A DNA stretch of 63,242 bases from Oceaniovalibus sp. ACAM 378 (GCF_008085915.1 NZ_VSJK01000023.1:1-63242), one strand, 5' to 3'; numbered from the stretch's first letter, positions 53,768-63,242 are shown. A program made the numbers and translations. The notes: generated by a model from the letters alone, not told the origin.

Positions 53768-55225
53768 TCAAAACGGTGCCTCGACCCGGCCCATGGCGAC
53801 ATAGACGGATTTCAGTTGTGAATAGTGGTCGATCGCCGCTTTTGAATTCTCGCGCCCCACCCCCGACAGTTTCGTTCCTCCGAACGGCGCCTCGACCGGG
53901 GCCAGGTTATAGGTATTGATATAGCACGTCCCCGCCTGAAACGCTGCCGCCACCCGGTGCGCCCGGGTCAGATCGCGGGTGAATACTCCGGCGGCCAACC
54001 CATAGGGCGTGGCATTGGCGCGGCGCACCGCCTCGGCTTCGGTGGCGAATTCCAGCACCGACAGGACCGGCCCAAAAATCTCTTCGCGTGCGATGGTCAT
54101 CTCGTCGGTCACGCCAGCAAACACCGTGGGTTGCACGAAATACCCCGGCCGATCCGCGCGCCCACCACCGGCGATCAGCCGCGCGCCCTCGGTCTTGCCC
54201 TGAGCGATAAAGCCCAGAACGATCTCCATCTGCCGTTCGCTGACCATCGGACCAAAGTTCACAGAAGGGTCCAGCGGATCCCCCATGACCACGCCTTTCA
54301 ACCGCTCGGCCAGCCGGTCAAGAAACGCCGCGCGGATTCCCGATTGCACAAACACCCGCGCGCCGTTGGAACAGACCTGCCCTGAGGAATAGAAGTTCCC
54401 AAGGATCGCGCCCGACACCGCGTCTTCAAGATCGGCATCGTCAAAGACCAGCAACGGCGACTTGCCGCCAAGCTCCAGCGTGACGTGCTTCATCCCTTCG
54501 GCGGCCAATGATGCCACCCGCCGCCCGGTTGCCACCGATCCGGTCAGCGACACTTTGGCGACCCGCGGATCACCAACCAGCGCGGCCCCGACATCGCCGC
54601 GCCCCTGCACCACGTTGAACACCCCGGGGGGCGCACCCGCCTCGGTCAGGATTTCGGCCACCTTCAGCGCGCCAAGCGGTGTCGTCTCGGAGGGTTTGAA
54701 CACCATCGTATTGCCGCAGGCCAGCGCCGGTGCCGCCTTCCAGCAGGCGATCTGGGTCGGATAGTTCCACGCCCCGATCCCAACGCAGACCCCCAGCGGT
54801 TCGCGCCTTGTATAGACCCAATCCTGACCCAGCTGGATATGTTCGCCAGTCAGTGAACCGGCCAGCCCGCCAAAATATTCCAGAGCATCCGCCGCCGAAG
54901 TGGCATCAGCGACCGAAGTTTCGGAATAGGGCTTGCCCGTATCCAGCGTTTCCAGAACCGAAAGATCGTGATTTCGCGCACGCATCAGATCAGCAGCCCG
55001 GCGCAGGATGCGGCCACGTTCGGTGCCGGTCATTGCCGCCCAATCAGCCCCGGCCCGGACGGCAGCAGCCAGCGCTTGTTCGATAATGGCAGGTGTTGCA
55101 GCATGAACACTGGCAATTTTTTCGCCAGTTGCCGGATAAATGCAATCGATCTGAGCGCCACAGGTATCTTCGGCGGGGGCGCCATCGATAAAATGGCTTG
55201 CGGCGGGCTGGGCTGATGGTGTCAT
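53768..55225 (-). CDS. betB: Betaine aldehyde dehydrogenase
   Basis: The 485-residue protein starts at the ATG 55223-55225 ([15 protein letters not shown]), the usual BetB length; upstream in-frame residues come from the betC end. The ALDH features are [20 protein letters not shown], catalytic Glu251 in [12 protein letters not shown] and Cys285 in [11 protein letters not shown]. It oxidises betaine aldehyde to glycine betaine with NAD(P)+. The ribosome binding site is weak (GAAGAAAATACTC), so coupling to the preceding gene may matter. Confidence 0.94.
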   Translation of the reverse strand: MTPSAQPAASHFIDGAPAEDTCGAQIDCIYPATGEKIASVHAATPAIIEQALAAAVRAGADWAAMTGTERGRILRRAADLMRARNHDLSVLETLDTGKPYSETSVADATSAADALEYFGGLAGSLTGEHIQLGQDWVYTRREPLGVCVGIGAWNYPTQIACWKAAPALACGNTMVFKPSETTPLGALKVAEILTEAGAPPGVFNVVQGRGDVGAALVGDPRVAKVSLTGSVATGRRVASLAAEGMKHVTLELGGKSPLLVFDDADLEDAVSGAILGNFYSSGQVCSNGARVFVQSGIRAAFLDRLAERLKGVVMGDPLDPSVNFGPMVSERQMEIVLGFIAQGKTEGARLIAGGGRADRPGYFVQPTVFAGVTDEMTIAREEIFGPVLSVLEFATEAEAVRRANATPYGLAAGVFTRDLTRAHRVAAAFQAGTCYINTYNLAPVEAPFGGTKLSGVGRENSKAAIDHYSQLKSVYVAMGRVEAPF

Positions 55226-55241
55226 TTTTTGAGTATTTTCT

Positions 55242-56798
55242 TCAAGGAGAAACCGGGGGTCGGTCGATTTTCGGCACCCTTGCGGTGCTCTCAACCGTAT
55301 TCAGGTCCATGTGGTTGCGCATGTATCGGTTCGCGGCGGTCTGAACAGGCTGATGGTCCCAGGCGGTATAGGTGCCTTGGCGCAGCGCCTCGTAAACCAA
55401 CCGGCGGCGGGTCTGGCTGGCACGGACCGCGGCGTCGAAACGCTCAAGATCCCAGCGGGTGGCGGCCATGCGGCGAAATCGCTCAAGCGTTGCAGCATGG
55501 GTCGGGTTGTCCGCCAGGTTGGTCAATTCGTCCGGGTCGGTTTCGAGATCGAACAGTTGTTCCGGATCGATGGTGCATTTGATGTATTTCCATCGCCCGT
55601 CGCGCAGGGCAACCAGCGGCGAATGTGAACCTTCAGCGGCATATTCCATCGCGACGGGTTCGGTGCGCGCCACACCCCGGGCCAGCGGCAGCAACGACTG
55701 ACCTTCAGTCCATGGGGTCACCCCCGCCAGATCGATTTGCGCGAGGTCGCAGAGCGTCGGACAGATATCGAGCAGTGAGACTGGCGTGTCGATCCGCGCG
55801 GGGGCCAATCCCGGTGCGGCGATCATCAGCGGCACCCGGGCCGATCCTTCGCGAAACGTCATCTTGAACCACAAACCGCGCTCGCCCAGCATATCGCCGT
55901 GATCCGCCACGAACAGGATCGCGGCGTCTTGCCCGGTGCCTTCAAGCGCCGCCAGCACCTGCCCGACCTTGTCGTCGAGATAGGAGAGATTCGCGAAATA
56001 GGCGCGGCGTGACCGTCTGATGTCATCCTCTGAAATGTCGTATTTATGCCAGTCGTTGGCGTCGAGGATCCGCTTTGAATGGGGGTCATGGTCAGAATAG
56101 TCCAACGCAGGCACCCGGGGCAGAAGGTGTTCGCAATCCTCGTACAGGTCCCAGTATTTCTGCCGCGCCACATAGGGATCGTGCGGATGGGTGAAACTGA
56201 CCGTCAGGCTCCATGGGCGCGGGTCTTTGGCGCGACCGAGGTCGTGGATCTTTTGCGTGGCGTGATGGGCCACCTCGTCGTCGTATTCCAACTGGTTGGT
56301 GATTTCGGCCACCCCCGCGCCGGTGACCGAGGCCATGTTGTGATACCACCAGTCGATCCGTTCACCGGGTTTGCAATAATCGGGCGTCCATCCGAAATCG
56401 GCGGGATAGATGTCGGTCGTTAGACGCTCTTCGTAACCGTGCAACTGATCGGGACCAACAAAGTGCATCTTGCCCGCCAGACAGGTCTGATACCCTGCAC
56501 CTCGCAGATGATGGGCGAAAGTCGGCATGTCGCTGGGAAAGGCCGCCGCGTTGTCATAACCCCCCGTGGCCGAAGGCAGCAGCCCCGTCATGAAGGATGC
56601 ACGTGACGGCCCGCACAGGGGTGAGGCGCAATAGGCGTTGGAGAATCGAACTGATCGCGCCGCCAGCCGTTTCAGGTTCGGCGCATGCAACCAGTCTGCC
56701 GGGCCATCCTCGAACAATGTGCCGGTCAGCTGATCGACCATGAAGATCAGGATGTTGGGCGGCGTTTCTTTGGCAAGGACATCTGCACCCGGGGTCAT
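55242..56798 (-). CDS. betC: Choline-sulfatase
   Basis: A 518-residue sulfatase opening with [14 protein letters not shown]. The formylglycine-forming motif [12 protein letters not shown] has Cys62 for oxidation to formylglycine. [29 protein letters not shown] and the later metal-binding [16 protein letters not shown] match choline-sulfatase. It releases choline from choline-O-sulfate, feeding BetA and BetB. Its ATG overlaps the betI stop (56795-56798). A formylglycine-generating enzyme is needed but not encoded here. Confidence 0.93.
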   Translation of the reverse strand: MTPGADVLAKETPPNILIFMVDQLTGTLFEDGPADWLHAPNLKRLAARSVRFSNAYCASPLCGPSRASFMTGLLPSATGGYDNAAAFPSDMPTFAHHLRGAGYQTCLAGKMHFVGPDQLHGYEERLTTDIYPADFGWTPDYCKPGERIDWWYHNMASVTGAGVAEITNQLEYDDEVAHHATQKIHDLGRAKDPRPWSLTVSFTHPHDPYVARQKYWDLYEDCEHLLPRVPALDYSDHDPHSKRILDANDWHKYDISEDDIRRSRRAYFANLSYLDDKVGQVLAALEGTGQDAAILFVADHGDMLGERGLWFKMTFREGSARVPLMIAAPGLAPARIDTPVSLLDICPTLCDLAQIDLAGVTPWTEGQSLLPLARGVARTEPVAMEYAAEGSHSPLVALRDGRWKYIKCTIDPEQLFDLETDPDELTNLADNPTHAATLERFRRMAATRWDLERFDAAVRASQTRRRLVYEALRQGTYTAWDHQPVQTAANRYMRNHMDLNTVESTARVPKIDRPPVSP

Positions 56799-57367
56799 TT
56801 CGGACCCAACATACGATCTAGAACATCCAGAACGGTATCCGCGGCGTCTTTTCCCGTGGCCCCCTGCCCCAGTGCCGCGCGGATATACAGCCCGTCGATC
56901 AACGCGCCGATCAGATCGGCCAGCGGAGCCGGATCATCGGTCAGCGCGCGCAACTCGTGCATCAGGTTCGAGCGCAACCGCCGCTGATACACATGCAACA
57001 GGCGTTCGGCATCGGGCACCGTCTGAGCCTGGACATAGAAAGTCAGCCATGCGCCGATCACCTCGGCCCGGAAATTACCGGGCTCGAAACTGGCGCGCAC
57101 AATCCGTTCCAACCGTTCGCGCGGGTCGACAGATCCGACAAGCGCACCACGCACCGAGGCACTGTATAGCGTCAGGATATGGCGCATCGCCGCCAGAAAT
57201 ATCCTGTCCTTACCGCCGAAATAGTGATGCGCCAATGCCGTGGACATGCCCGCGCGGCGTGCGATCTGCGCCACCGTCACGCCCAGCGAACCGGTGCGCC
57301 CGATCTCTGAGATCGTCGCTTTAACCAGCGCGTCGCGCCTGATAGGCTCCATTCCAAGCTTCGGCAT
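56795..57367 (-). CDS. betI: TetR-family repressor BetI
   Basis: A 190-residue regulator. The HTH part (about 8-55) reads RRDALVKATISEIGRTGSLGVTVAQIARRAGMSTALAHHYFGGKDR, very close to BetI. The C-terminal domain contains EVIGAWLTFYVQAQTVPDAERLLHVYQRRLRSNL. BetI represses bet genes and is released by choline or betaine aldehyde. It is the first gene of the betICBA operon and faces the operator at 57406-57425. Confidence 0.93.
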   Translation of the reverse strand: MPKLGMEPIRRDALVKATISEIGRTGSLGVTVAQIARRAGMSTALAHHYFGGKDRIFLAAMRHILTLYSASVRGALVGSVDPRERLERIVRASFEPGNFRAEVIGAWLTFYVQAQTVPDAERLLHVYQRRLRSNLMHELRALTDDPAPLADLIGALIDGLYIRAALGQGATGKDAADTVLDVLDRMLGPK

Positions 57368-57405
57368 CGGGGCTCCATTCGAATGCTACAAAGGCTAGTT
57401 GGTTT

Positions 57406-57425
57406 TTGACTGACGCGTCAATCAA
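57406..57425. promoter_or_regulatory. BetI-type operator between betI and choX
   Basis: TTGACTGACG|CGTCAATCAA is a 20-base inverted repeat with one mismatch between arms (TTGACTGACG versus TTGATTGACG). It lies 38 bases upstream of the betI start and 20 bases before the choX start. The TTGAxTGxxCG-type arms resemble known BetI boxes. A single site here could control both directions. Confidence 0.72.
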
Positions 57426-57444
57426 TTATAAACGGGAGATCCTC

Positions 57445-58371
57445 ATGCTTCTCAGATCCGCCATTTCCGCCCTTGCATTGGCCGCCACCGCCGGTACGGC
57501 GCTGGCCGACTGCGACACTGTCAGATTTGCCGATGTGGGCTGGACCGACATCACCGCGACCACTGCCGCGACGACCGTGGTTCTTGAGGCGCTGGGATAC
57601 GACACCGACACCAAGGTGCTGAGCGTTCCGGTCACCTATACTTCGATGGCGCAGGGGGACATCGATGTTTTCCTTGGCAACTGGATGCCGACGATGGAGG
57701 CCGATATCGCCCCCTATCGCGAGGAGGGCACCGTCGAAACCCTGCGCGCCAACCTTGAGGGCGCGAAATACACGCTGGCGGTGAACAAGGCGGCGGCCGA
57801 TCTGGGTATCGTCGGGTTTGCCGACATCGCCGCCCACAAGGAGGCGCTGGACGGCAAAATTTACGGGATCGAACCGGGCAACGACGGCAACCGCCTGATC
57901 ATCGACATGATCAAGGGCGGCGCGTTCGATCTGTCTGGTTTCGAGGTTGCGGAAAGCTCGGAACAGGGGATGCTGGCACAGGTCGCCCGTGCCACTCGCC
58001 GCGACGAACCTGTCGTGTTTCTGGGATGGGAGCCGCATCCGATGAACGCCGCGTTGGAAATGGAATACCTGACTGGCGGCGACGATTTCTTCGGCCCCAA
58101 TCTGGGCGGTGCAACCGTTTACACCAATGTCACCGCAGGGTTCACCGACACCTGTCCCAATGTTGGCGCGCTGCTGAACAACCTTGTCTTCAGCCTTGAG
58201 ATGGAGAACGCGATCATGGGCGGCATCCTGAACGACGGCAAGGCGCCGCGCGATGCCGCGACCGAGTGGCTGACGGCAAATGCGGACGTTCTGGCCGACT
58301 GGCTGGATGGCGTCACCACCAAGGATGGCGCACCCGGCGAAGCCGCTGTGCGCACCGAACTGGGGCTGTAG
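57445..58371 (+). CDS. choX: Choline ABC transporter, substrate-binding protein
   Basis: The 308-residue protein starts at the ATG 57445 with GGGAG 8 bases upstream; the earlier in-frame start at 57406 lies over the operator. A signal peptide (about 1-21, ending GTALA) precedes an OpuAC-type domain (DTVRFADVGWTDITATTAATTVVLEALGY, DVFLGNWMPTMEADI, VVFLGWEPHPMN). The aromatic residues in these stretches form the usual quaternary-amine cage. It is divergent from betI and separated from its membrane and ATPase partners by 1.8 kb. Confidence 0.93.
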   Translation: MLLRSAISALALAATAGTALADCDTVRFADVGWTDITATTAATTVVLEALGYDTDTKVLSVPVTYTSMAQGDIDVFLGNWMPTMEADIAPYREEGTVETLRANLEGAKYTLAVNKAAADLGIVGFADIAAHKEALDGKIYGIEPGNDGNRLIIDMIKGGAFDLSGFEVAESSEQGMLAQVARATRRDEPVVFLGWEPHPMNAALEMEYLTGGDDFFGPNLGGATVYTNVTAGFTDTCPNVGALLNNLVFSLEMENAIMGGILNDGKAPRDAATEWLTANADVLADWLDGVTTKDGAPGEAAVRTELGL

Positions 58372-58378
58372 TCTGCTG

Positions 58379-58693
58379 ATGACACAACACTCAAACGTCG
58401 CCCGGATCGCCGGACAGATGGCCGGGGCGGGCAGGATCCGCACCCGCGCCATGTTCGGCCAATACGGAGTATATTGCGACGACACGTTCATCGGCGTCAT
58501 CTGCAACGACCGGTTGTTCGTGAAGGTCACCAAGGCCGGGCGCACATCCGCGCCCGATCTGCCACTAGAACCGGCCTATGATGGCGCAAAGCCCAGCCTT
58601 GCCATCCCCGAGGACCGGATCGAAGACGGCGAGTGGCTGTCGCGGCTAATCCGCACCACGACCGATGCATTGGCCAAGCCAGCGAAACGCTGA
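58379..58693 (+). CDS. TfoX N-terminal-domain protein
   Basis: The 104-residue protein starts at the ATG 58379, 7 bases after the choX stop. The TfoX N-terminal pattern is present: RIRTRAMFGQYGVYCDDTFIGVICNDRLFVKV. It lacks the C-terminal TfoX domain. Stand-alone proteins of this type are common, and a competence role is not shown. It is probably co-transcribed with choX and thpR. Confidence 0.85.
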   Translation: MTQHSNVARIAGQMAGAGRIRTRAMFGQYGVYCDDTFIGVICNDRLFVKVTKAGRTSAPDLPLEPAYDGAKPSLAIPEDRIEDGEWLSRLIRTTTDALAKPAKR

Positions 58694-59242
58694 ATGCGGG
58701 TTTTTGTCGCTCTGGACCTGCCCGATGACGTGGCTGATGGCTTGGATGCGCTTGCCGGACGGTTGCACACCGGGCGGCACGTCGCGTCAGACGACATGCA
58801 TCTGACGCTGGCGTTCATCGAGGACGCCCCGCTCCACGCTCTGGAAGAGTTGCACATGCGACTTGAGATGACGACCCGCCCGCTGCCGCAGTTGACACTT
58901 CGCGGTGTCGACGTGTTCGGCAGTGAACATCCCCGGTCGGTCCATGTGCGGGTGGAGGGCGGCGCGGCTTTGAGCGACCTTCAGTCCGCCGTCACCCGCC
59001 ACGTGAGGAGGGCCGGCATCGCCCTGCCCCGCCGCCGGTTCGTGCCCCATGTGACGCTGGCCCGGTTTGCAGCACGTATGGCCCCCGACGATACGGCCCG
59101 CGTCGGGCGGTTCCTGTCCGCCCATGGCGACTGGACATGGCCCGCCTTCACCGCCCCGTCCCTGTCGCTGTATCAATCCACGCTGAGTGCTGACGGACCG
59201 CGATACGACCTTCTGGAACGGTATGGGGCGCTGGAGCTTTGA
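58694..59242 (+). CDS. thpR: RNA 2',3'-cyclic phosphodiesterase ThpR
   Basis: A 182-residue protein whose ATG follows the TfoX-like TGA directly. It is a 2H phosphoesterase: the two catalytic motifs are HLTLAF (about 36-41) and HVTLARF (about 119-125). The start MRVFVALDLPDDV is typical of ThpR/LigT. The known activity is hydrolysis of RNA 2',3'-cyclic phosphates and ligation of tRNA halves in vitro. Confidence 0.92.
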   Translation: MRVFVALDLPDDVADGLDALAGRLHTGRHVASDDMHLTLAFIEDAPLHALEELHMRLEMTTRPLPQLTLRGVDVFGSEHPRSVHVRVEGGAALSDLQSAVTRHVRRAGIALPRRRFVPHVTLARFAARMAPDDTARVGRFLSAHGDWTWPAFTAPSLSLYQSTLSADGPRYDLLERYGALEL

Positions 59243-59403
59243 TCATCAGATACCGCCACCTGCGCAGAAGCGATCACTAAAATCGCCCGCGCAGAGACAG
59301 AGTGCCGGAATTCCGTGCCCACTCATGGCAAGCCACATAGGCACGGTTTACCCGCAAATCCTGAACGATCACCTAACCCAGATCGAAACCCATGGCTGCG
59401 CCG

Positions 59404-59985
59404 TCACTCGGCCCCCAGACGCACCTCTTCCAGCGGATAGGCAAGACTGTCGCGGTAATCCCAGCCAAGGTGGCAATCGGCACAGAAACTCTGCGAGATC
59501 TTCATCACCTTGCCGTTGGGTTGCAGCGCGTCATAGCGCCAGTTGCCCGCATCGGGGGCACCGCCCTCGTCCAGTTTGGTCATGATGAACAGCGGCCCGA
59601 TCTTTGCCTTGCCGTCTTTCAGCGCGAAACTTTCCTTGGCCAGCACCGATCCGACCGGCATCGGTCCGCGTTCTTCGTCGAACTTCAGATATTCCGGCGC
59701 GGCGATATCATTGGCAAAGGTCTGAAGAAACCTTTCGTCATGGGCGCCGGCCACGGCAGGTCTTGTGGAAGAGACGGTCCAATCGCGATAGGCCACGCCC
59801 ACGGCATCGCCTTCGGCTGCATAGCTCTGTGCCATCTGGCGCTCGATACAGGCATAAAGCGCGTTGACCGCCGCTTCGTCCAGGTCATAGGCGTCGCCTA
59901 CGGCCGTGCAGTCCTGTGCGGCGGCACCGGTGGCCAGTCCCGCCGCAAGGCAGGTCAGCGCAGCGAAAAGGGTCGAATTGTTCAT
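59404..59985 (-). CDS. Exported cytochrome P460-like protein
   Basis: A 193-residue protein from the ATG 59985; an adjacent ATG at 59988 is the alternative. A signal peptide (about 1-24) precedes a domain ending in the heme motif CADCH (168-172), followed by LGWDYRDSLAYPLEEVRL, the usual end of cytochrome P460-family proteins. There the heme is covalently held through the two Cys and a cross-linked Lys. The substrate is unknown; P460 proteins in other bacteria oxidise hydroxylamine or detoxify NO. It is transcribed against the cho genes. Confidence 0.8.
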   Translation of the reverse strand: MNNSTLFAALTCLAAGLATGAAAQDCTAVGDAYDLDEAAVNALYACIERQMAQSYAAEGDAVGVAYRDWTVSSTRPAVAGAHDERFLQTFANDIAAPEYLKFDEERGPMPVGSVLAKESFALKDGKAKIGPLFIMTKLDEGGAPDAGNWRYDALQPNGKVMKISQSFCADCHLGWDYRDSLAYPLEEVRLGAE

Positions 59986-60153
59986 CATGTCTCTCCCAAT
60001 GTGTCTGATACCTGCGTAAACTGTCGCGAGGAAAAAACACCTGACGATTTCGCACAATGACGTGACGGCCTGAAACACAGCACCGTCCCGCACACACCCC
60101 TTTCCATTCCGCCTCCCGCCCGCCATGTTGTGCTCCGACACGGGAGGGTGCGC

Positions 60154-60987
60154 ATGAACTGGCTGACGGACAGAAAGATTCCGGTGGGCGATACGGCGCG
60201 TCTTTTGTTCGATTGGTTGCAGGACAACGGCGCGTGGTTCTTTGATGGGCTGTCCGATGTTCTGGAGGCCGGAATCGACGGCATCCTGTGGGCATTTCAG
60301 ACGCCGCCCGCCCTGTTGATCGTTGCGCTGTTCGTCACGCTGACATGGGTGCTGCAACGGGATTGGAAAACCTGCCTGCTGGTGGCGCTGGGTTTCCTGT
60401 TCATCCTCAATCAGGGGTACTGGGAAGAAACAACCGAAAGCCTGACGCTGGTCCTGTCAGCCTGTGTGGTCTGCATGGGCGTGGGCGTGCCGATCGGTAT
60501 AGCCGCCGCACACCGGCCCCGGCTTTATGCCGGAATGCGCCCGGTGCTCGATCTGATGCAGACCCTGCCGACCTTCGTCTATCTGATCCCGGCCATCGTG
60601 TTTTTCGGCATCGGCATGGTGCCGGGGCTGCTGGCGACGGTGGTGTTCGTGCTGCCCGCGCCGATCCGGCTGACCTATCTCGGAGTGGTGTCGACGCCGA
60701 AACCGCTGACCGAGGCGGCGCAGGCCTTCGGTGCCACCCCGCGACAACTGCTGTGGAAGGTTGAACTGCCCTCGGCCCTGCCGCAGATCATGGCAGGGCT
60801 GAACCAGACGATCATGCTGTCCCTGTCGATGGTGGTGATCGCGGCGCTGGTCGGGGCGGACGGGCTGGGTGTGCCTGTGGTGCGCGCGCTGAATCAGGTA
60901 AACGCCGCGCTGGGGTTCGAGAGCGGCTTTGTCATCGTCGTCGTCGCGATCATGCTGGACCGGATGCTGAAGGTGCGCAGCCGATGA
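60154..60987 (+). CDS. choW: Choline ABC transporter, permease
   Basis: The 277-residue protein starts at the ATG 60154 with GGGAGG just upstream; the frame also runs back to 60130. At least five membrane segments lie between residues 50 and 270. The binding-protein-dependent transport motif EAAQAFGATPRQLLWKVELPSALPQIMAGL (about 198-227) is the EAA loop. It pairs with choV, whose ATG overlaps its stop by 4 bases. Periplasmic choline is delivered by ChoX. Confidence 0.93.
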   Translation: MNWLTDRKIPVGDTARLLFDWLQDNGAWFFDGLSDVLEAGIDGILWAFQTPPALLIVALFVTLTWVLQRDWKTCLLVALGFLFILNQGYWEETTESLTLVLSACVVCMGVGVPIGIAAAHRPRLYAGMRPVLDLMQTLPTFVYLIPAIVFFGIGMVPGLLATVVFVLPAPIRLTYLGVVSTPKPLTEAAQAFGATPRQLLWKVELPSALPQIMAGLNQTIMLSLSMVVIAALVGADGLGVPVVRALNQVNAALGFESGFVIVVVAIMLDRMLKVRSR

Positions 60988-62006
60988 CCCCCGCGATTGT
61001 TTTCGACCGGGTCAGCATCGTCTTTGGCGACCGGCCCGAACAGGCGTTGCCGTTGATGGACGCCGGGATGGAGCGCGGCGAAATACAGGCGCAGACCGGT
61101 CAGATCCTTGGCGTGCACGACTGCTCGCTTACCGTGAACACGGGCGAGATCCTTGTGCTGATGGGGCTCTCGGGGTCAGGCAAATCGACCCTGCTGCGGG
61201 CGGTAAACGGGCTGAACACCGTCTGCCGGGGCGATGTGACCCTGCGCCACGGCGGCACGATGACATCTGTCACAAACGCCGATGCAAAGACCCTGCGCGC
61301 CCTGCGCCTGTCGTCGGTCGGCATGGTGTTTCAACAGTTCGGGCTGCTGCCCTGGCGTTCGGTGCGCGACAATGTCGGGCTGGGACTGGAGCTGGGTGGG
61401 ATGCCGCCCGCCGAACGGCACGAAAGGGTTGATGCGCAACTGGAGCTGGTCGGCCTGTCCGACTGGGCCGATCGCAAGGTGGGTGAGCTTTCGGGCGGTA
61501 TGCAGCAGCGCGTCGGTCTGGCCCGCGCCTTTGCAACCGAAGCGCCGATCCTGCTGATGGACGAACCTTTCTCGGCGCTGGACCCGCTGATCCGCACGCG
61601 GCTGCAAGACGAACTCCTCGAGCTTCAGGAAAAGCTTCACCGCACGATCCTGTTCGTCAGTCACGATCTGGACGAGGCGTTCAAGCTGGGCAACCGCATT
61701 GCCATCATGGAGGGCGGGCGGATCGTGCAATCTGGCACCCCGCGCGACATCTATGACTCGCCGTCGAGCGATTATGTCGCCGAATTCGTCGCCCATATGA
61801 ACCCGCTTGGCGTGCTGACCGCGCAGGATGTCATGGGCCCGCTGACCGCCGCGACCCCGCGCTGCGTCCCCCCCGACACACCGATCGCCGAACTGCTGCC
61901 CGCCCTTGCCGGCGATCCCGGCGACATCACAGTCACCGGCCCCGAAGGCGCGCTTGGCACCATCACCCCCGCCAGCCTAATGGCCCGCCTCACCCCGAAC
62001 GCCTGA
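60984..62006 (+). CDS. choV: Choline ABC transporter, ATP-binding protein
   Basis: A 340-residue ATPase. Walker A is GLSGSGKST (about 60-68), the Q-loop VFQQFGLLPWRSV, the signature LSGGMQQRVGLARA, Walker B ILLMDEPFSALDPL, and the switch His in FVSHDLDEAF. A C-terminal part of about 70 residues resembles a reduced regulatory region of glycine-betaine type ATPases. It is the last gene of the cho locus. Confidence 0.94.
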   Translation: MTPAIVFDRVSIVFGDRPEQALPLMDAGMERGEIQAQTGQILGVHDCSLTVNTGEILVLMGLSGSGKSTLLRAVNGLNTVCRGDVTLRHGGTMTSVTNADAKTLRALRLSSVGMVFQQFGLLPWRSVRDNVGLGLELGGMPPAERHERVDAQLELVGLSDWADRKVGELSGGMQQRVGLARAFATEAPILLMDEPFSALDPLIRTRLQDELLELQEKLHRTILFVSHDLDEAFKLGNRIAIMEGGRIVQSGTPRDIYDSPSSDYVAEFVAHMNPLGVLTAQDVMGPLTAATPRCVPPDTPIAELLPALAGDPGDITVTGPEGALGTITPASLMARLTPNA

Positions 62007-62349
62007 CCCATGGTGTTTTGCGCGACGTGGGAACAGGCAGCCGTAGGCAACATCGCCCTTGCAGTGGATGGGGAAAGCGGAGTCCGGAAGGCGCCGTCGT
62101 CAGCGTCCTTGGCTTTTGGTCGCGGCGGACCCTCAACTACTCGGATAGATTTGTTTTGACATTATGCATCGCAGCAAGCCGCAAAGCGCAGCGATGCGGG
62201 CAATGCACCAAGTCACCGCGCTTACGCTAACGACAGGATTTCTGATGCGCGCGCCAACGTCGTGGGAAATTAAATGCCAAAAGCGGTCGTTTTTGGAAAC
62301 CCATTTAGGCATCAGCCTGAGGCGGGATATTCCGGATCCGGAATGGCAG
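62007..62349. other. Intergenic stretch after choV
   Basis: About 340 bases without a credible gene. A frame at 62164-62421 runs antisense into the next gene and has no ribosome binding site. Composition drops in GC after about 62140, marking the change to accessory-like sequence. Confidence 0.4.
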
Positions 62350-63006
62350 CTAAGGTTGTGCAACCAGCGCGGCCGCAATGTTTCCAAGCGAAGTGTTGAA
62401 AAAGCGATCTCGGTGCAGTAATTCGCCATTCACGATGTAGAGATTTTTTACTTCGTAAAACTGATAATCCCCGTCTTTTTCAGGAATGCGAACTCGGCTG
62501 ACGGTCCCCGTTCTGGCAGCATCCTCGTTGCTCACGTCAAAAAGCTTGAAGTAATCCGCATTAGCGGTCACCGCAACTTGCCTTAAGATAGCATGCACGT
62601 CTTCTTCTTCGGTGATACGCTCATCTACAAAATAACAGCCGGCTTCCAGCCCGCCAACCGTGATGGTCGTGCCAGCAGCAATGAGCAACGTGATCGGCGC
62701 AGTAAGAACAACAAGCACACTCGCCGCAAATCCACTGCCTCCGATGATACCTATGGTCCCAGCTCCCGAAGCCCCTGCAAGCGTCGAACCCAACATCAAC
62801 CCGCCGGCTGCGTGTGGGAAGAAGTAAAGCCCCCCCAAAGCCATGGTAGCGGGGCCAACGGATGCCCCAGCGCCACCTGCTGTGACAGCCGCAGTCGCAG
62901 CTGTGGGACTGACCAGCTGGCTGAGCCGATAGTCACAAACCCCAGAAAATGCGCTCGTAACCCAGACAAGCGAAAGGACCGCACTAAGACTTAAACTTCT
63001 GATCAC
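62350..63006 (-). CDS. Exported Gly/Ala-rich hypothetical protein
   Basis: A 218-residue protein. A signal peptide (about 1-21, MIRSLSLSAVLSLVWVTSAFS) is followed by a hydrophobic Gly/Ala-rich stretch (about 35-118) that could span a membrane twice. The charged C-terminal domain (EERITEEEDVHAILRQVAVTANADYFKLFDV and YQFYEVKNLYIVNGELLHRDRFF) looks globular. I do not recognise the family. Lower GC and unusual composition suggest recent acquisition. The start at 63006 has a weak ribosome binding site. Confidence 0.65.
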   Translation of the reverse strand: MIRSLSLSAVLSLVWVTSAFSGVCDYRLSQLVSPTAATAAVTAGGAGASVGPATMALGGLYFFPHAAGGLMLGSTLAGASGAGTIGIIGGSGFAASVLVVLTAPITLLIAAGTTITVGGLEAGCYFVDERITEEEDVHAILRQVAVTANADYFKLFDVSNEDAARTGTVSRVRIPEKDGDYQFYEVKNLYIVNGELLHRDRFFNTSLGNIAAALVAQP

Positions 63007-63242
63007 TGGCCCAGCCTCTCTAAAATAACATTCCCCAGATTCTTCGTCTTAGGAGGCCAGCAGATCAAGCTTTTTATCTCGCTGCGCAGGGTGCGCGCGT
63101 CGGCTATGGCCTCGAGCACTAAATCGCTCCGCGATAGGGCGCTTGTTTCTGCCTATGTGCTGAGCTGGGATTTGTTTCGCGTTTTGTGATGTTGGGTGTG
63201 TGCTGTTGATCGAGGTGATTTTGCCTCGATTGACAGAGGACA
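63007..63242. other. Right end of the window, no gene seen
   Basis: About 235 bases. An inverted repeat ATCGAGG-N8-CCTCGAT lies at 63209-63230, close to the window edge. It could belong to the leader of a gene or mobile element continuing to the right, which cannot be judged here. Confidence 0.35.

Noticed and set aside
62164-62421. 85-codon plus-strand frame near the right end
   Set aside because: No ribosome binding site and it runs antisense into the hypothetical gene at 62350-63006.

Overview
The window looks like the chromosome of a GC-rich marine alphaproteobacterium of the Rhodobacterales (Roseobacter group). This is inferred from gene content: an Entner-Doudoroff pair, a complete choline-O-sulfate to glycine betaine pathway with a choline ABC importer, an alphaproteobacterial acetolactate synthase pair, GlnE, a Bpt-type arginyltransferase, and several small families familiar from Rhodobacter relatives. 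No rRNA, CRISPR array or intact insertion sequence is visible.

Layout. (1) 1-4549 is a gene-poor, visibly less GC-rich accessory stretch. It holds a HEPN-like gene broken by two frameshifts and a stop, plus an intact CHASE-PAS-PAS sensor histidine kinase without a response regulator. It abuts the 3' end of a tRNA-Val gene (4550-4625), as an integrated island would. (2) 4697-27720 is a complete type VI secretion cluster, all on the minus strand, transcribed from tssA toward pppA: tssA, B, C, hcp, tagJ, tssE, F, G, H, vgrG, a DUF6931-like gene, PAAR, tagH (FHA), tssK, L, M, tagF, pppA. It has no tssJ and no ppkA kinase. TssL carries its own OmpA-like peptidoglycan-binding domain. (3) 28113-36422 holds two convergent units. 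The plus unit encodes a beta-barrel-like exported protein, an exported Pro/Ala-containing protein, a YceI-OmpA fusion and an exported caspase-like protease ending in a CxxCH segment. The minus unit encodes a small exported protein, an ExbB/TolQ-like protein, two ExbD/TolR-like proteins and a TonB-like protein with a long Pro/Ala stalk and a C-terminal DUF4384-like domain. I regard this envelope module as the best candidate for an undescribed system.

(4) 36586-47133 is mostly housekeeping: a DUF1906 glycoside-hydrolase-like exported protein, a PIN protein, an RlmI-like methyltransferase, a 56-residue protein, edd-eda, glnE, a YbaK-type deacylase, and DUF2852 and RDD membrane proteins. (5) 47220-51107 holds bpt, then acetolactate synthase ilvB-ilvN behind a leader peptide and attenuator-like hairpin, closed by a strong terminator. 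(6) 51125-62006 holds an EF-hand protein and the osmoprotectant locus. betI-betC-betB-betA runs leftward from a shared region containing a BetI-type palindrome, and choX runs rightward. choX is separated from choW-choV by a TfoX-like gene, thpR and a divergent cytochrome P460-like gene. (7) 62007-63242 is a gene-poor right end with one hypothetical exported protein.

How the parts fit. The T6SS genes would build one contractile injector, but no toxin gene is recognisable beside vgrG/PAAR. The neighbouring Exb-like motor, TonB-like rod, OmpA-type anchor and exported caspase could work together in the periplasm; this is inferred from gene order and domain types only. The bet/cho locus would import choline and convert choline sulfate, choline and betaine aldehyde to betaine under BetI control.
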